A stretch of 64,000 nt of DNA from the NCBI GenBank assembly GCA_903813345.2, contig CAIIXF020000002.1:14692757-14756756 (forward strand). Direction: 5' to 3'. This DNA is from Owenia fusiformis. Taxonomy: Eukaryota; Annelida; Polychaeta; Sabellida; Oweniidae. Below, in pieces: positions 43,000-54,401 of the stretch (positions are counted from its first letter, which is position 1; every line of letters starts with the position of its first letter). The translations under genes and the position numbers were made by a program. The notes below the pieces were generated by a model that did not search any database, was not told the DNA's origin, and saw only the letters and a program-made list of their open reading frames with translations.

Positions 43000-43600
43000 T
43001 TCAAATTTTGAACAAGGCATTAACATGACAAAATGTCACCATCATAATATTATGAGTTCAATCTTCTCAAATCTAAAGTCAGATTCGAATTTCTAAGAAC
43101 TTGTAGATGATTTTGAAAAAAATGTTCAATTTGAAGCAAGATAAAAAGTTACTCAAGGTCTCAAGGTCAAAACCTTTTTTTGACCTTGAGAATGTCATTG
43201 AATCTATAGTCAGATTTGAACTTTTGAGAAATTGTAGATGATTTGAAAAAAAATTGGTTAATTTGAAGCAAGATAAAAAATACCCTTTTGACCTTGAGAA
43301 GGTCATTGAAGGTCAAAACGTTTTATGACCTTGAGAATGTCATTGAAGGTCAAATCTGACTATAGATTTGACCTTCAATGACAAAGAAAAAATTGGTCAA
43401 TTTGACGAAAGTTTAAAAAAGACCTTTTTTGACCCTGAGAAGGTCATTGAAGGTCAAATCTGTAGTCAGATTTGAAATTTTGAGAACGTGTAGATGATTT
43501 TGAAAAAAATTGGTCGATTTGAAGCAAATTGAAAAAAGACTTTTTGACCTTTTTTGACCTTGAAGAGGTCAATTCAATTATTCAATTCAAAATTCCATCA
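43000..43600. repeat. Minisatellite of GGTCATTGAAGGTCAAATCT-type units
   Basis: About four diverged units of roughly 120 bp, each containing TTGACCTTGAGAAGGTCATT, GTCAGATTTGAA and GTAGATGATTTTGAAAAAAA. A further partial unit reappears at 44620-44695, on the far side of LINE-C, so the LINE piece lies within the array. The left border text (AACATGACAAAATGTCACCA, 43022) recurs at 63848. Confidence 0.8.
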
Positions 43601-43739
43601 TACAATATTTCATAAATAACATGAAAAAGACACCCCGGAGGGCGTACATATTCCATGGGTCATAATGTTTAATAGTAATGTTTTAGCCGTAGATCAAAAG
43701 TTAAATGAATCAAACTGAAAGAGAAAAATGGAAGCATAG

Positions 43740-44610
43740 ATTATCATTGGTATTTACTGATAAGATCATTCTTCATCAGTTTTTCGAATTTCTTAACATG
43801 CTTTGCCTTTTTAAAGTCTATAGCCAGTGAGTTCTATAGGATTGCTCCTCTAATCGGAATTGGTTTTCTACCAGTTTCAATTCTAAACCTGTTGATTGTT
43901 AAATTATATTTGTATCTAGTATCATGGGTGTGCATATCTTTTCTCTCTTGAAAAAATGTTTAAAATTACGAAATGGGAAGTCTGCAGATTCTGTTACAGT
44001 TTTCTACACAAAAGTGAGCGTTTGAAATTCATTAATGTCAAAAATATTTAATATTTTGAGCTTTTTGAAGATGTGACTTGAATGAGCAGTTCTTTCAGAA
44101 TTTGTCATTATTCTTAGAAATTTCTTTTGCAAAATAAATAGTATGTTTAAGTGATTTTTTGTTGTATTGCCCCATAAAATGTTTCCATAACTTATATATG
44201 AATATACTAACGAATAATAAGTTGTCAACAAGGCATTCAATGTTAGTTTGTGTCTAGTTTTATATATTAATCGAATTAAATTAAAAAATTTGGTACAAGG
44301 TGCATTTATATGAGCAGCCCATGTTAACTTGGAGTCAATGATTACTCCGAGGAAATTAATATTATTTACCATTTCTATTGATTGATTATTTAATTTTACT
44401 TCAAAGTTGTCAATTTTGTTGATTCTTTTTATGTCAAAAATCATAAATTTTGTTTTTTTCTACATTGAGTGTTAATCTATTAGATATCATCCAATTATGA
44501 ACCTTCTTCAATTCCTCATTTATATCATTTTTAAACTATCAATGTTATCATCAGTTAATAAAATATTTGTGTCATCTGCATATCGGAAAATCTTTAATTT
44601 ATCAGATGTT
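43740..44610 (-). pseudogene. LINE-C: non-LTR reverse transcriptase 3' fragment
   Basis: The minus strand reads YADDTNILLTDDNID (about 44569), then a frameshift near 44520, then WMISNRLTLNVEK..KFMIFD-like text, NNINFLGVIIDSKLTW, YSYISYGNILWGN and QKKFLRIMTNSERTAHSSHI in the 44004-44444 frame. It continues to about 43780 with HTHDTRYKYNL and RGAIL*NSLAIDFKK in other frames. This is the RT palm-to-C-terminal part of a CR1/Jockey-like element, a different lineage from LINE-A and LINE-B. At least two frameshifts and one stop; no 5' part. Confidence 0.82.
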
Positions 44611-44739
44611 TAATATATGTCATTGAAGGTCAAATCTTAAATATAAAGTCAGATTTGAACTTCTGAGAACTTGTAGATGATTTTGAAAAAATTGATGTCA
44701 GTCTAAACAGTACTTGTTAAGTTATTGTAAGCTATAAGA

Positions 44740-44880
44740 ATTTGTTACAGACGCCAACCGAGCAACCGCCAACCACCAACCGCCAACCACCAACCGCCAA
44801 CCGCCGTCAAGAAACGGAGACCACCACAATATGTCACCACTTTTTGGTGGTTACATAAAAAGGACTATTGTCTTTAGACA
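44740..44880. repeat. CCAACCGC microsatellite and border shared with 63850-63990
   Basis: GTTACAGACGCCAACC, then CCAACCGC/CCAACCAC units, AAACGGAGACCA and TGTCACCA...GGTGGT follow each other here and, with fewer units, at 63870-63980. Together with 43022-43035 this suggests an inverted-repeat family with TGTCACCAC ends in which the minisatellite and LINE-C lie inside one copy. Confidence 0.65.
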
Positions 44881-45002
44881 CTCCTTGGGTAACTTTGAAA
44901 TCCAAGCCCAGCTTGGAAGATGCCTCTTTGTTTGTTTTTGTCAAGTTAAGCACCCATGGGATAAGTATACACTTAGGCTGCGTTTAGGAACTGCCTGCAG
45001 TA

Positions 45003-45700
45003 AGTCAATTGCATAATATTTAATAAGTTTCCCCCTAGGTATCACGAAAGACAATAAGCCCATGATGTGCAAATTACATGGTCACCCGTTTTCAATAAAA
45101 ACAGTTCATCCAAGCGCACATATACCGCTGATTAGGATGTGTCAATCATGTCGGCTAACCACGTGTGTCAACCGCGTCAACTAGATGCTAGTGCACCAAA
45201 GGAGTTCGATTGTAATAAACCGCGATGTGTTATTATGTAAGTGTAAGAGAGCTTGGATGAGCGATTTTTGTTGAAAACACATGAGCATGTAATAAGCACT
45301 GCAGGGCTTATTGTTATTTTTAGTGATACCTGGGGAGAAAATATTACGCAATTCACTTGCTAGTCAGTTGCGTAATATTTTTATGAGTTTTATATCTCCC
45401 CGCGTATCACGAAAAATATATAGCCCTCGCTGAGCGAATAACATGGTCACACGTTTTCAACAAAAACAGCTTATCCAAGCGTACCTGCACTCGCATATTT
45501 CTTTTGAAAGACATTACGGTCTATTGCAATGGAACTCCTGTGGTGCACTAACAACGAGCCGACGCGGTTAGTCGACAAGGTTGGCACAGCGTAATTAGTG
45601 CGTGGTGTAAGTGCGCTTGGATGAGCTGTTTTGTTGAAAACATGTGACCGTTTGCAACGCATGGACTCATTGTTCTTTTTATGATACGCAGGGGGAAAAC
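45003..45700. mobile_element. Two adjacent fold-back elements with ATTGCATAATATTT-like ends
   Basis: Unit 1 (about 45003-45365) pairs AATTGCATAATATTTAATAA with its reverse TATTACGCAATT, and TTCATCCAAGCGCAC with GCTTGGATGAGCG. Unit 2 (about 45366-45700) repeats the plan (GCGTAATATTTTTATGAG, GCTTATCCAAGCG, CGCTTGGATGAGC). The two units are about as diverged from each other as their arms are. Non-coding; open frames here cross the arms. Confidence 0.72.
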
Positions 45701-48700
45701 TTAAAAGGGAAACAGGGTACAGTTAATTTGCAAATGGAGGACGTGGGTTTAATTCTATATTTTTGAACTTAAAATACATTTTACATTTATTTCTAGTCTT
45801 CTACCAGACATAAAATTGATTCATCCTAGCAGTTTGTAGAATATTGTTGGCAAAAAACATATTGGCAAAGATAGATAATAGTGGGCGCAGTGAAGCAAAA
45901 CTCGAAAGAAATACATTATACATTTCAGTAAATCTATTAACGTACACGGAGCGTGTAAGTTTCACTTCGAAAATGTTACTTATTTTGACATTGGTATGTA
46001 ACAAAAAAACAGTTAACTGTTATTTAAACTGCGTGTCATTGTGTTATATGTAGATATGTTTTGTAGTGTGTTATTCAACTGTATTTTGTGAATTAATTGT
46101 TTTTCTAAAATCTTAAGATGAATAAAAAGTCGTCCCGGAAATGTATCTTTACTTTGCCGTAAGGCACAACATATTACTGAAACATTTTTCCTCTTGTCAC
46201 AAAGAGAATATGTTTGTTTTGAGGTGTCTGGTGTCTAAGCGTTTCATGATTAAATGCAAAATCAGTGGAGCTGGTACCATCCAAAAACATCTGACATTCA
46301 ACATGTCATATAAGACTACATCGATCTTGTAATAGTTTTCAGAGTTGAAAGTATGGGTTGCATAGTTATACGAGTATTATGAATCCACTTCCTGCAAATA
46401 CACTAATTGTACAGCACTATGTCTAGTCAAAATTCTAAATGGCAGCGGTAACGGTTACGCGACAAACATGATACAAACATATGTCATATTCCGCACATAT
46501 AGTTATTTTGCATTTTAGGCAAGCATTTCCATATAAACAGCATTTGAAATATTCTAATGAAACATATCATTCCTTCTATTGTTCATTATATTCTGGTTTC
46601 GAATGTCAAATACAGCTCCATTTACGCGTGTACATAGGAAAATGTGCACCCAGAACTAATACACTTCCAAATGGACTGCCCATGCTGTCTAATCGAGAAA
46701 CATTTTTGCCATTTCAGCTGGTAAGTGTAAATGATTGAGATTTAAATCTTTCTCCCTTAGTATTCTTGTAGTCATTGTACAATAAAATCCTTCGAAAAAT
46801 ATAGGCATTCTTACTATTGGAGCTTACAAAAAGAAGTTTTAATACGCCTTTTCCAACGTGCGTAGTAATAGTTGACACTGCGTAATAAAAAAAATTACAA
46901 AAAACTTTTCTGCGTAATAATAGTTTTCGTTGCAGATATGTTATAATACACCTGTTCTTAAATCATAAATTTAGAATATACATTAAAAAATGTGCAAATA
47001 TTTATTTTGAATGATGAAACTACATGTATATTACTTGTACTTCATACATTCAAGAAATAACGAGTACTTAATATGCTTGTAAGCCTCGTTACGTTAGCTC
47101 TGGATCAAAGTGTTATAAAGTTCTAAAAAAAGAGTTTTTAGAAAATAATAATTGTTTATCCATGGGCATTTATTACTGTAATTATCGCACAAGACTTCTG
47201 TCCACATGCCACTGTTTTAAAAGTGAACTTAAAATAATTAATAATAATTTATTGCGGGGACCTACATGACAAATCTCTACCACATGCTTTTACAATTGCA
47301 TGTCAATATTGCAATGTCAATCAAAATTGTTTTGAAATTACCCTATCATGGCGTGCAATTTGTAAACATTAAAAAAAGCTGAGCCAGGAATACACATTGC
47401 AGAGGCAGGAAATTAATGCTTGTGTAATGGAAAGATCTTGTTTATTCTTAAAATTAGATCTTGACTTATTCATAAAAATGTTTGTTGTATTTTTAGGACC
47501 TTGAATTAGACGCTTTTACTCACCTAGTAATGTCATAAAAATGACAAGTCCAAAAAGGTTCTTGCAATTCATAATTGCAGCGATGATCCTTTCTGTCTGC
47601 CCTGTTGAGCTTGTGGATTATATAGACAAGTTGATGTTATGTCAACAAAGTTCATATAGATACAACAAATACTATTAATCACATCCCTATTGTGCGTTTA
47701 AAATGAAAAAACGACAACGTGTTGCGACGACAAGGTCCCACCTTTTGCCAACTTTTTTTAGGGTAATTTTGTTTTATAGGTCACCCGAGAGCTGTTTGGC
47801 AAAAAGTTATTTGAAGCTCATGAGTTAACAGGGGTAACAATCAATCGTGTAAAGGGGCCCTAGAACAAGCCACGATCGAGTACTGCAACTGTCCAAGCAG
47901 AGGTAGTGTTATCGATAAGTCCAGCAGGACCGGAAGTTCTTGTTGGTCAATTTTTTACACCCGTCCAACAGAATAATGCCATACACGTTGTACGAATCAG
48001 GAAAAAGACGTAGGGGGGGGGGGTCGCTAATATTTTTATGAAAAAAATAAAGTTTTTACCATTAGAATTAAAGTATACAAAAGAGGATATGTAAATCTAC
48101 AATACGTAAAAATATGAGCATTTTTGGCGACATTGATAACGCCGAAATATGATGAATGGTCATGATCTTGCACATGCTAGTGGCATTGCGTTGCCGGGAT
48201 TACCTCAGGGCAGGCAATGTGGACCAGCTACCATTGGTACAAAAGTCATCTAATCAAGCTCCTGTAAAGCACATGTAGGACGACCTTGATAGGGCGATTC
48301 GTGACTTGGATACCCACCTCAAAATGCAGACACGTAACGAACTGCCCTGATTGAGGAATGTCGCCTTATTTCACTTAGAAAGGTCAGGTGTTTCATTGAT
48401 AGCTGGTCCTGCAGAGTTTTATGCTCTGATTGCAGCACAAGGAAAACATTTTCATTTTCTAAACTATTTTTTTCTTTGAAAAATGTTGATTTGTAGATGA
48501 AATATAGTGGTTATGATTTGCCTAGAAAATAAATTGCTGAACCAACTCCAAATAAATGTTCTCTTCCTCCAAAACTTGAAATCTGATCTGCCAAATCTAA
48601 TATTCCATATTTATAAGAAACAGTGTACTTTATACTTGTAAAAGTCATAATGTTATATGCTATTATGTAACTACTTTAATGCAATGTTATTGTTATTTTC

Positions 48701-51018
48701 TATTGTATTATTACGTAACATCTATTAATGAACGCATTATAATATTATGTAACTTCTATTGTAGTTTATTGTTTTAGTTTAGTCAGGTACAATAAACTAT
48801 TTGACTAACTACCAGTAGTACTTTGCGTCTATTTTCTTATTTGGCATTATTGGGCATTTAAGTGTTATTTCAGTTGAAATAGTTTTAAATTATAGAGGTT
48901 GCCATCTGGTTCTGCAGTTCATGCAAAGGCCATGAACTTTTATTTATGTCTTGATAATCTTTATCATTTCAGCTACTGCAGTCAAGCACTAAACATGTAC
49001 TATTTTTAGCTAGTATTACAAATATGAAGAAAATAATGGAAATTCAAAAACAATACGTTTCTAAGGTAACAAATGGTGTTCCATTACTCAACCATCATTT
49101 CAAGTTTATATCGTTATTAGATATAAAGGTGTCTTATAGTACCTCCTATAGATTTTATCAGCGTATTATATATAATAAATGCTCTAGAGAGTTGCCCAAT
49201 GGTGCCACTTTGGCATCCAAAAGTTTGAGGTATCAAGTTCAACATAAACCCTTATTCATACTGAAAAGTTTTGAAAAAATGTAATTGTAATCCGAAGAAA
49301 ACGATTGATTCTCACAATACCCAATATTTCTACCAGACTATAATGACCAAGAATCTTTTGGATTAGTCAGTTTTACATAAGCCCTAATTTTAAACAAGTA
49401 CAACTTTTGTAAATGATACACTAATCTTGACAGCGCACTGATTTTTGTGAAGTGTCCAATATTCCAGATAATTTGTCAACGGTGTATTTGTTGTGTAGGT
49501 AATATTTTACCAATTTAAAATAAATATAGAATGAAACTGACGAACGGACAGACAGATGTGATTGCTTGAACAAATATACCCCCGATATATACCATTTAAT
49601 AGCCATACCATCATTAAATTCATCCAATACAATCCAAGCTTACAATCCATCTGTATGTTCAGCATTTACCACCGTTTACTTGTATATAACGCAATAGGAA
49701 CTAGAACGGAGGATATTCTATCAATATATAGGGTGTTCCAAAAGTAACAGGACTGGTGCTGGAGTTTTGGTAAATATGCACCAATTGTCTTCATACAGTT
49801 ACTAAGGTATGTAACATGGCCTTGTGTAAAGGTAGGAGAATATTCTTTCGTAAATCGTATTCAGAAGTCGAACTCGAGATACATATTTTCATAGTCAGCT
49901 TCTTTTGATTGTATTTATTTGTATTTGTCGATCGCACGTGTATCAAATCATATTTAGCTGAAGCAACTTCATACCTCAAGAGGAAGAAAGGCTATTCTGT
50001 TAAAACGTTGAAATAAATGAGTATTTTCAAACTTGGCGCCAAAAGCACTTCGTCCAATTATTCCGTTTGTACGACGTCGAAAGAACATGTAGTTTGAGAC
50101 TAGAACAAACTGTCATCGGAGATAGAAAAGCCGCCCATGGATTTGTCTGTTTTTCCATCTATTTTTCGGAAAACAACTCAATAGTTTGTAGGAATACGTC
50201 AAATGGCCATAGGACGTCTGATTTAGAACAATCTTCGAAAATGGAAGCCAATTAACAAAAAGTTGCCGCCACAATTCTAACATGAGGTGTGAATTTAAGC
50301 TGCCAAATACATAATTTAAGTCTGAGCGACTACAATTACCCAGACGAATGGAATCTAGCAGGATTTCATATCAATAAATAAAATATAAATAAATACTGTC
50401 AAAAATCTTCAAATCTTGATAAGAAATCCCATAGAAATGTCACACATATGCACTGTTGAAATACTCAGCTTTCTTTGAATATGTAAAATATGGCAAGTTT
50501 TAAAAACACATGGTATATGGATACCTATTCTGTTTTTGAATTTCAACACAAAACAAAAAGAAAATACCCCAGTATTAGAAAAATGAAACCATGTTCTTAA
50601 AAGATGGCCCTCTTTCTCCGAACAACGATGATTCATAATGACGTCATTATCCTTGATTGGTCATGAATCACCACTGCATTGCAGAGATGGTCTGAGTATC
50701 AGAATGACCACTGGTTAGTATCCATTGGCACTGATTCATTACTCACAGGCCCCTAATGATAGCGATCGCCGCTCCTGCCAAGTGAACCCTGTATCTTGGA
50801 CTGACAATAGATTTTACTATTTTTCTAGTTAAGTAAAAAAATAATACATAAATTCTGCCAAAAGTTTGAATTTAACCCAGTGCGCGAAATAGACGTCCGA
50901 CATCGGCCATTGGCCTGACAAAATTATAGATGGCTTGTTTTGATAAAAACACCCAGACATTTTGGCCTGCTAGACATTTGTGGCATTCGTTAGATTGCCC
51001 ATGAATAGAACTTACATA
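45701..51018. other. Intergenic or intronic stretch, 5.3 kb, little recognised
   Basis: No exon, RT or inverted-repeat element was recognised. 48008-48024 is a G-run. 48600-48790 is ATTATGTAAC-rich. 49729 begins TAGGGTGTTCCAAAAGTAAC, resembling a mariner-type end, without a partner. Plus-strand frames of 60-86 codons (for example 46481-46738, 49024-49284) show no motif or repeat elsewhere. Confidence 0.45.
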
Positions 51019-51288
51019 TCAGTCCGGAAATCCTCCGAATTCCCTGCGTTTTCGGCTTATTTCATGACTTTTGTTGAAGATTGAAAAACATTTCAAAATA
51101 TTTTTGTTTGGTACCGAAGCACAAGATATAACGTGACTTTCGATTGGCTGTTGTTGTTTGTTGAAATTACGGTGATTTTGATTGGCTATGAATGACTCAT
51201 TTCTTAATTGTCGTTCGCAAATCGAGTGCATTATCAGTATGCCGGATGTAGGAAAGAAATTGAAAAATCGAGCCGGCATCTTAGTCAT
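51019..51288 (-). CDS. Uncertain ORF starting in the left arm of an inverted duplication
   Basis: About 89 codons, beginning MTKMPARFFNFFPTSGIL. Its ATG lies at the position mirroring the ATG at 52131 in the other arm, and the preceding promoter-like sequence is shared, but the proteins differ from about the third codon. No family recognised. It may be a chance frame driven by the duplicated upstream region. Confidence 0.3.
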   Translation of the reverse strand: MTKMPARFFNFFPTSGILIMHSICERQLRNESFIANQNHRNFNKQQQPIESHVISCASVPNKNILKCFSIFNKSHEISRKRREFGGFPD

Positions 51289-52145
51289 ATAAATCCGACC
51301 GTTGTATGCTGTTCTTCGATATTCCTTGTTCTTATTTGGATATTTATTTTTTATCATTTTCTTTGCATACACCGTCGTAGATATTATATGGAACAAATTG
51401 CGGTAAACGCTTTTCTGGCCTGTCTCGGTAACCATAGTTACCATACTAACCAAAGTCACACAAATTATCGAGTAATTATTTAGTTCCAACATTAAAGTGT
51501 TAAATCTTACCTTAGACATGTAAAACGCTTGATAATTGACGAAATATGATCAATTGAATTATATTTTCATTATCGCCCGCCATGTTGCTGAATGCTGTTT
51601 CCGGTAGTCTAAATGTAAAACATGTATTGAAACGGAATCATAATTATTTATTACACAGACATCGATTCCAAAGCCGTTCTCTTATACTCATTACTTTTCT
51701 CATTTTGAAACAATAACTTTTCCAAATAACTTCCCTTCTTAACGACACTGCTTCCCTTTCAACTGAATCTTCGTGTAACAAGTACTTATGATTTCGTTTG
51801 ATATAGTTTTACATCTAGACTCAGATTAACCCGGAAGTGACCTTGGCATGGCAAAATGAAAAAAATTTAAAATTCAAGCGGCATGCTTATATTTCTTCAA
51901 TTACCAAGCGTTTTACGTGTCTAAGGTAAGATTAAATACTTTATAGTTGAAGCAAAGACATTTATTTATCATTTGAGTGAATTTGGTTGGGTAGACAGGC
52001 CAGGAAAGCATTTCCCGCAATTTAGATGCGCGGAGTGTGTATGACCCTTGTATGCAAGAAAATAAGAAAAAATAAATATCCAAATCAGAAAAAATAACAA
52101 CAAATAACATCATACGAGGGTCAGATTTATATGACTACGGCATCT
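51230..52145. repeat. Large inverted duplication with divergent arms
   Basis: The left arm (51230-51545) and right arm (51898-52145) are complements over about 250-300 bases, including AGACAGGCCAG.AAAGC, GTCTAAGGTAAGATT, AAAAATAAATATCCAAAT and GATTTATATGACT at their outer ends. The inner gap (51546-51897) is unique and holds a short G/C-richer stretch (GCCCGCCATGTTGC). Both arms end outward at an ATG, so it resembles a bidirectional promoter or the ends of a fold-back element. Confidence 0.75.
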
Positions 52146-52280
52146 AAGTCGAAAAAGTCGGCAGTTTGGAAGTATTTTGGGACTCCGATATCACAAGGTA
52201 AACGAATTGGTGATAGTACACCATGCAGACTATGTGAAATGCCGATCACATTCGCGGCAGATGCTTTATATTTGATTTAA
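52131..52280 (+). pseudogene. BED-type zinc-finger fragment
   Basis: A 49-codon frame: MTTASKSKKSAVWKYFGTPI, then SQGKRIGDSTPCRLCEMPIT and FAADALYLI. The W.YF start and C-x2-C (residues 32 and 35) are the first half of a BED finger, as at the N terminus of hAT transposases and ZBED proteins. The histidine half is missing: the sense fades after ITFAA, either at a lost splice or by truncation. It lies at the outer end of the right arm of the inverted duplication. No transposase core follows. Confidence 0.6.
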
Positions 52281-53573
52281 TTGACGTATTTCTGAATGTG
52301 ATTTTGAAAAGTGAAACTGTCATCATCAGACGATTGTATCATTTTTAGTGTTCTGTCTGTCTCGTCCCGTCCCGAAAGTACCATATCCCGAGACCATTTG
52401 TACCGATCCAAACCGTACCGAATTTTTTTGACCGTGACACCAATAATATATACCTTGAATTTTAGTGGAGTCTGTGTACATAATATGTGTTTTCGAATAC
52501 CTTGAAGCTTCTGATTTCTGAGCAATTCTAAACCGACCAAAATCAGTACAATTTAGTTTGATCAATATGTACATGTTCCTCATGTTTTTGCAAGGTGAAT
52601 CTAGGGGGGGATCAACACACTCACGCTGTTGGTTAAGTCATCAAGTACAGTATAGTGAATAATACATGACATGCAATATGCAATTAGTTTTCAGTGATCT
52701 CCACAGGATATTTTCTCAAGTGGGTGCAAAATTCTCATTTTCACAATTCAGACCAAAATTGGTAAAAACATGCCCATTTTTCATAATTTTTCTCATTTTC
52801 AAGTGGGTGCAAATAGATTTTCAGGTGGGTGCAAGCCTATTTCCAAAATCTCAGGATGGGTGCTGCGCCCACTTGCTTTAATGCTGGGGAGATCACTGGT
52901 TTTATCTTTGTTAATATTGTACTAAACTAAATCTCAATTTAGAGTGGTTGTGGAGAAATATGGTAAGTGAAATTTTTGGCCAGAGAAGGAAGAAACAGCC
53001 TGCCAAAAATTGGCCTGAGAAAAAATAATATGGCTTGTTAAAATCTGGCAGGCCTGCCAAAATGTCTAGGTTAAAAAAATCCTTATTTCATGCACTGTTT
53101 AAACCCATTAGCGTCAAAATATGTTGAATATTCTCAGTATTCCACAGATATCGTTTTTTTCTACGCATTTGCAAAATATCATAAATATATGTATAGGATG
53201 TTCTAATTATCCCGTAGTTGAGGTCAAATCATCACATAGTTCACCTTCCAAAGCATTTCGCAACAACATTCAGTTTTATTTGTCTGAACTATAGCCAAAC
53301 ATTAATCATTTCCATATTTGTGACGTCATGAAATCACCATGTAAGCATATAACATGTAACCATGTAACAATGCACGTCACATTTTCGGGAGTTTTCAAAT
53401 CCGTGGAATATATCTGTGGAATATTCTCCGTATTCCACAGATATCGCATTTTTCCACGCATTTGAAAAATATCATAAATATATGTGCGTGTTATTCTACT
53501 GATTTGACCTTAACTATGGGATAAATACCTGTTATTCTACAGATTTGACCTCAACTATGGGATAAGATAAAAA
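52281..53573. repeat. AT-rich stretch with a twice-present TATTCCACAGATATCG repeat
   Basis: 53137-53235 and 53430-53540 share TATTCCACAGATATCG, CGCATTTG.AAAATATCAT and GATTTGACCTCAACTATGGG-like text. The first part (52281-53130) holds short open frames, two of them antisense to each other around 52311-52540, with no motif. A GTGGGTGCAA word recurs near 52719-52830. Confidence 0.5.
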
Positions 53574-53599
53574 ATATGATATATTAATTAAGAAAAAAA

Positions 53600-53766
53600 G
53601 CAAATATTTCATTCTATGGACTGATGGAGGGCAATACCTGTTCATCTTTCAATGATTTTTGCAGCATGTATTGCCCGTAGCCCGAAGGGCGAGGGAAATA
53701 CATGCTGCAAAAATCATTGAAAGTGCAACAGGTATTGCCCGAACATAGAATGAAATATTTGTTTTA
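53600..53766. repeat. Fold-back palindrome with CCTTCGG apex
   Basis: The arms share AAATATTTCATTCTATG, GCAATACCTGTT, TTTCAATGATTTTTGCAGCA and TGTATT in mirror order around GCCCGAAGGGC. Arms are about 75 bases and the loop about 10. On the minus strand the apex reads C(TTCG)G. It lies at the left border of the Crypton-like exon region. Confidence 0.85.
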
Positions 53767-53773
53767 TTATATC

Positions 53774-54401
53774 ATTGCTAGACATTCGCTACGATCAATA
53801 AATGCATTTCAAATAAATAAATAATATTTGTTTTAACCTGTGAACTAAGCTGTCTTTGATCTGGTAAAGTCAGAGTCGTTGATGATATTTATACTGTATA
53901 TCATTGCGTAGACTTTGTATGTGCCTATTGAGTCCATGACGAATACTTTGCAGACTGACAATCTTGTAATATTCCCAATCCTTCGTAACTTAAGCTTACG
54001 CAGTTCAAGAAAAAAATCCTCTAAAATTCCATCCAGAACGATTTTATCGATAGATTTAACGTCTATTTCGATATCTTTTTCGTCTACATAACACTTGAAA
54101 ATGTTCTTATACTTTTCCGTTGATTTAATGGTGTTTTTAGAATGCACGTCCCTCAAGATGTCGTTCTTTTCATCGGAATTCAGACTTTTAAATCTTTTTC
54201 CGTCTGCCATTTTAATGCACGTCACAATTGTACTGGACGAAACGGGACGATTCAGAATTCCCGGGCGGGCAATACGCCGGGCAATACGTCTTTTATAATT
54301 CAAAAATTAAGGGAGCTGTGAAATACGCTTTGGTATTTTTGATCACATGGTACTGAATCAGCCAATCAAAGGACACAAATTCTAGCAATGATATAATAAT
54401 T
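53774..54401. mobile_element. Possible element around the Crypton-like exon
   Basis: ATATCATTGCTAGA at 53774 and TCTAGCAATGATAT at 54385 are inverted copies that bracket the recombinase-like exon. Cryptons normally lack long inverted repeats, so this pair may belong to the neighbouring fold-back family instead. Boundaries are tentative. Confidence 0.4.
54000..54210 (-). pseudogene. N-terminal exon of a Crypton-like tyrosine recombinase
   Basis: It starts at MADGKRFKSLNSDEKNDILR and continues DVHSKNTIKSTEKYKNIFKC, then YVDEKDIEID, LDGILEDFFLEL. 'S.NT.K.T...Y..F..Y' followed by 'L..F..E.R' is the N-terminal SAM-like layout of Crypton/DUF3504 recombinases. A donor C|GTAAGC at 53998-53999 falls right after FFLELR, where these genes are commonly cut, and 70 codons plus one base precede it. 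The catalytic domain is not in the neighbourhood, so it is an isolated 5' exon. The open frame upstream of the ATG is not considered coding. Confidence 0.6.

Noticed and set aside
51208-51483. 91-codon plus-strand ORF with a hydrophobic segment
   Set aside because: It lies in the left arm of the inverted duplication, antisense to the frame there, and the right arm does not keep it open.
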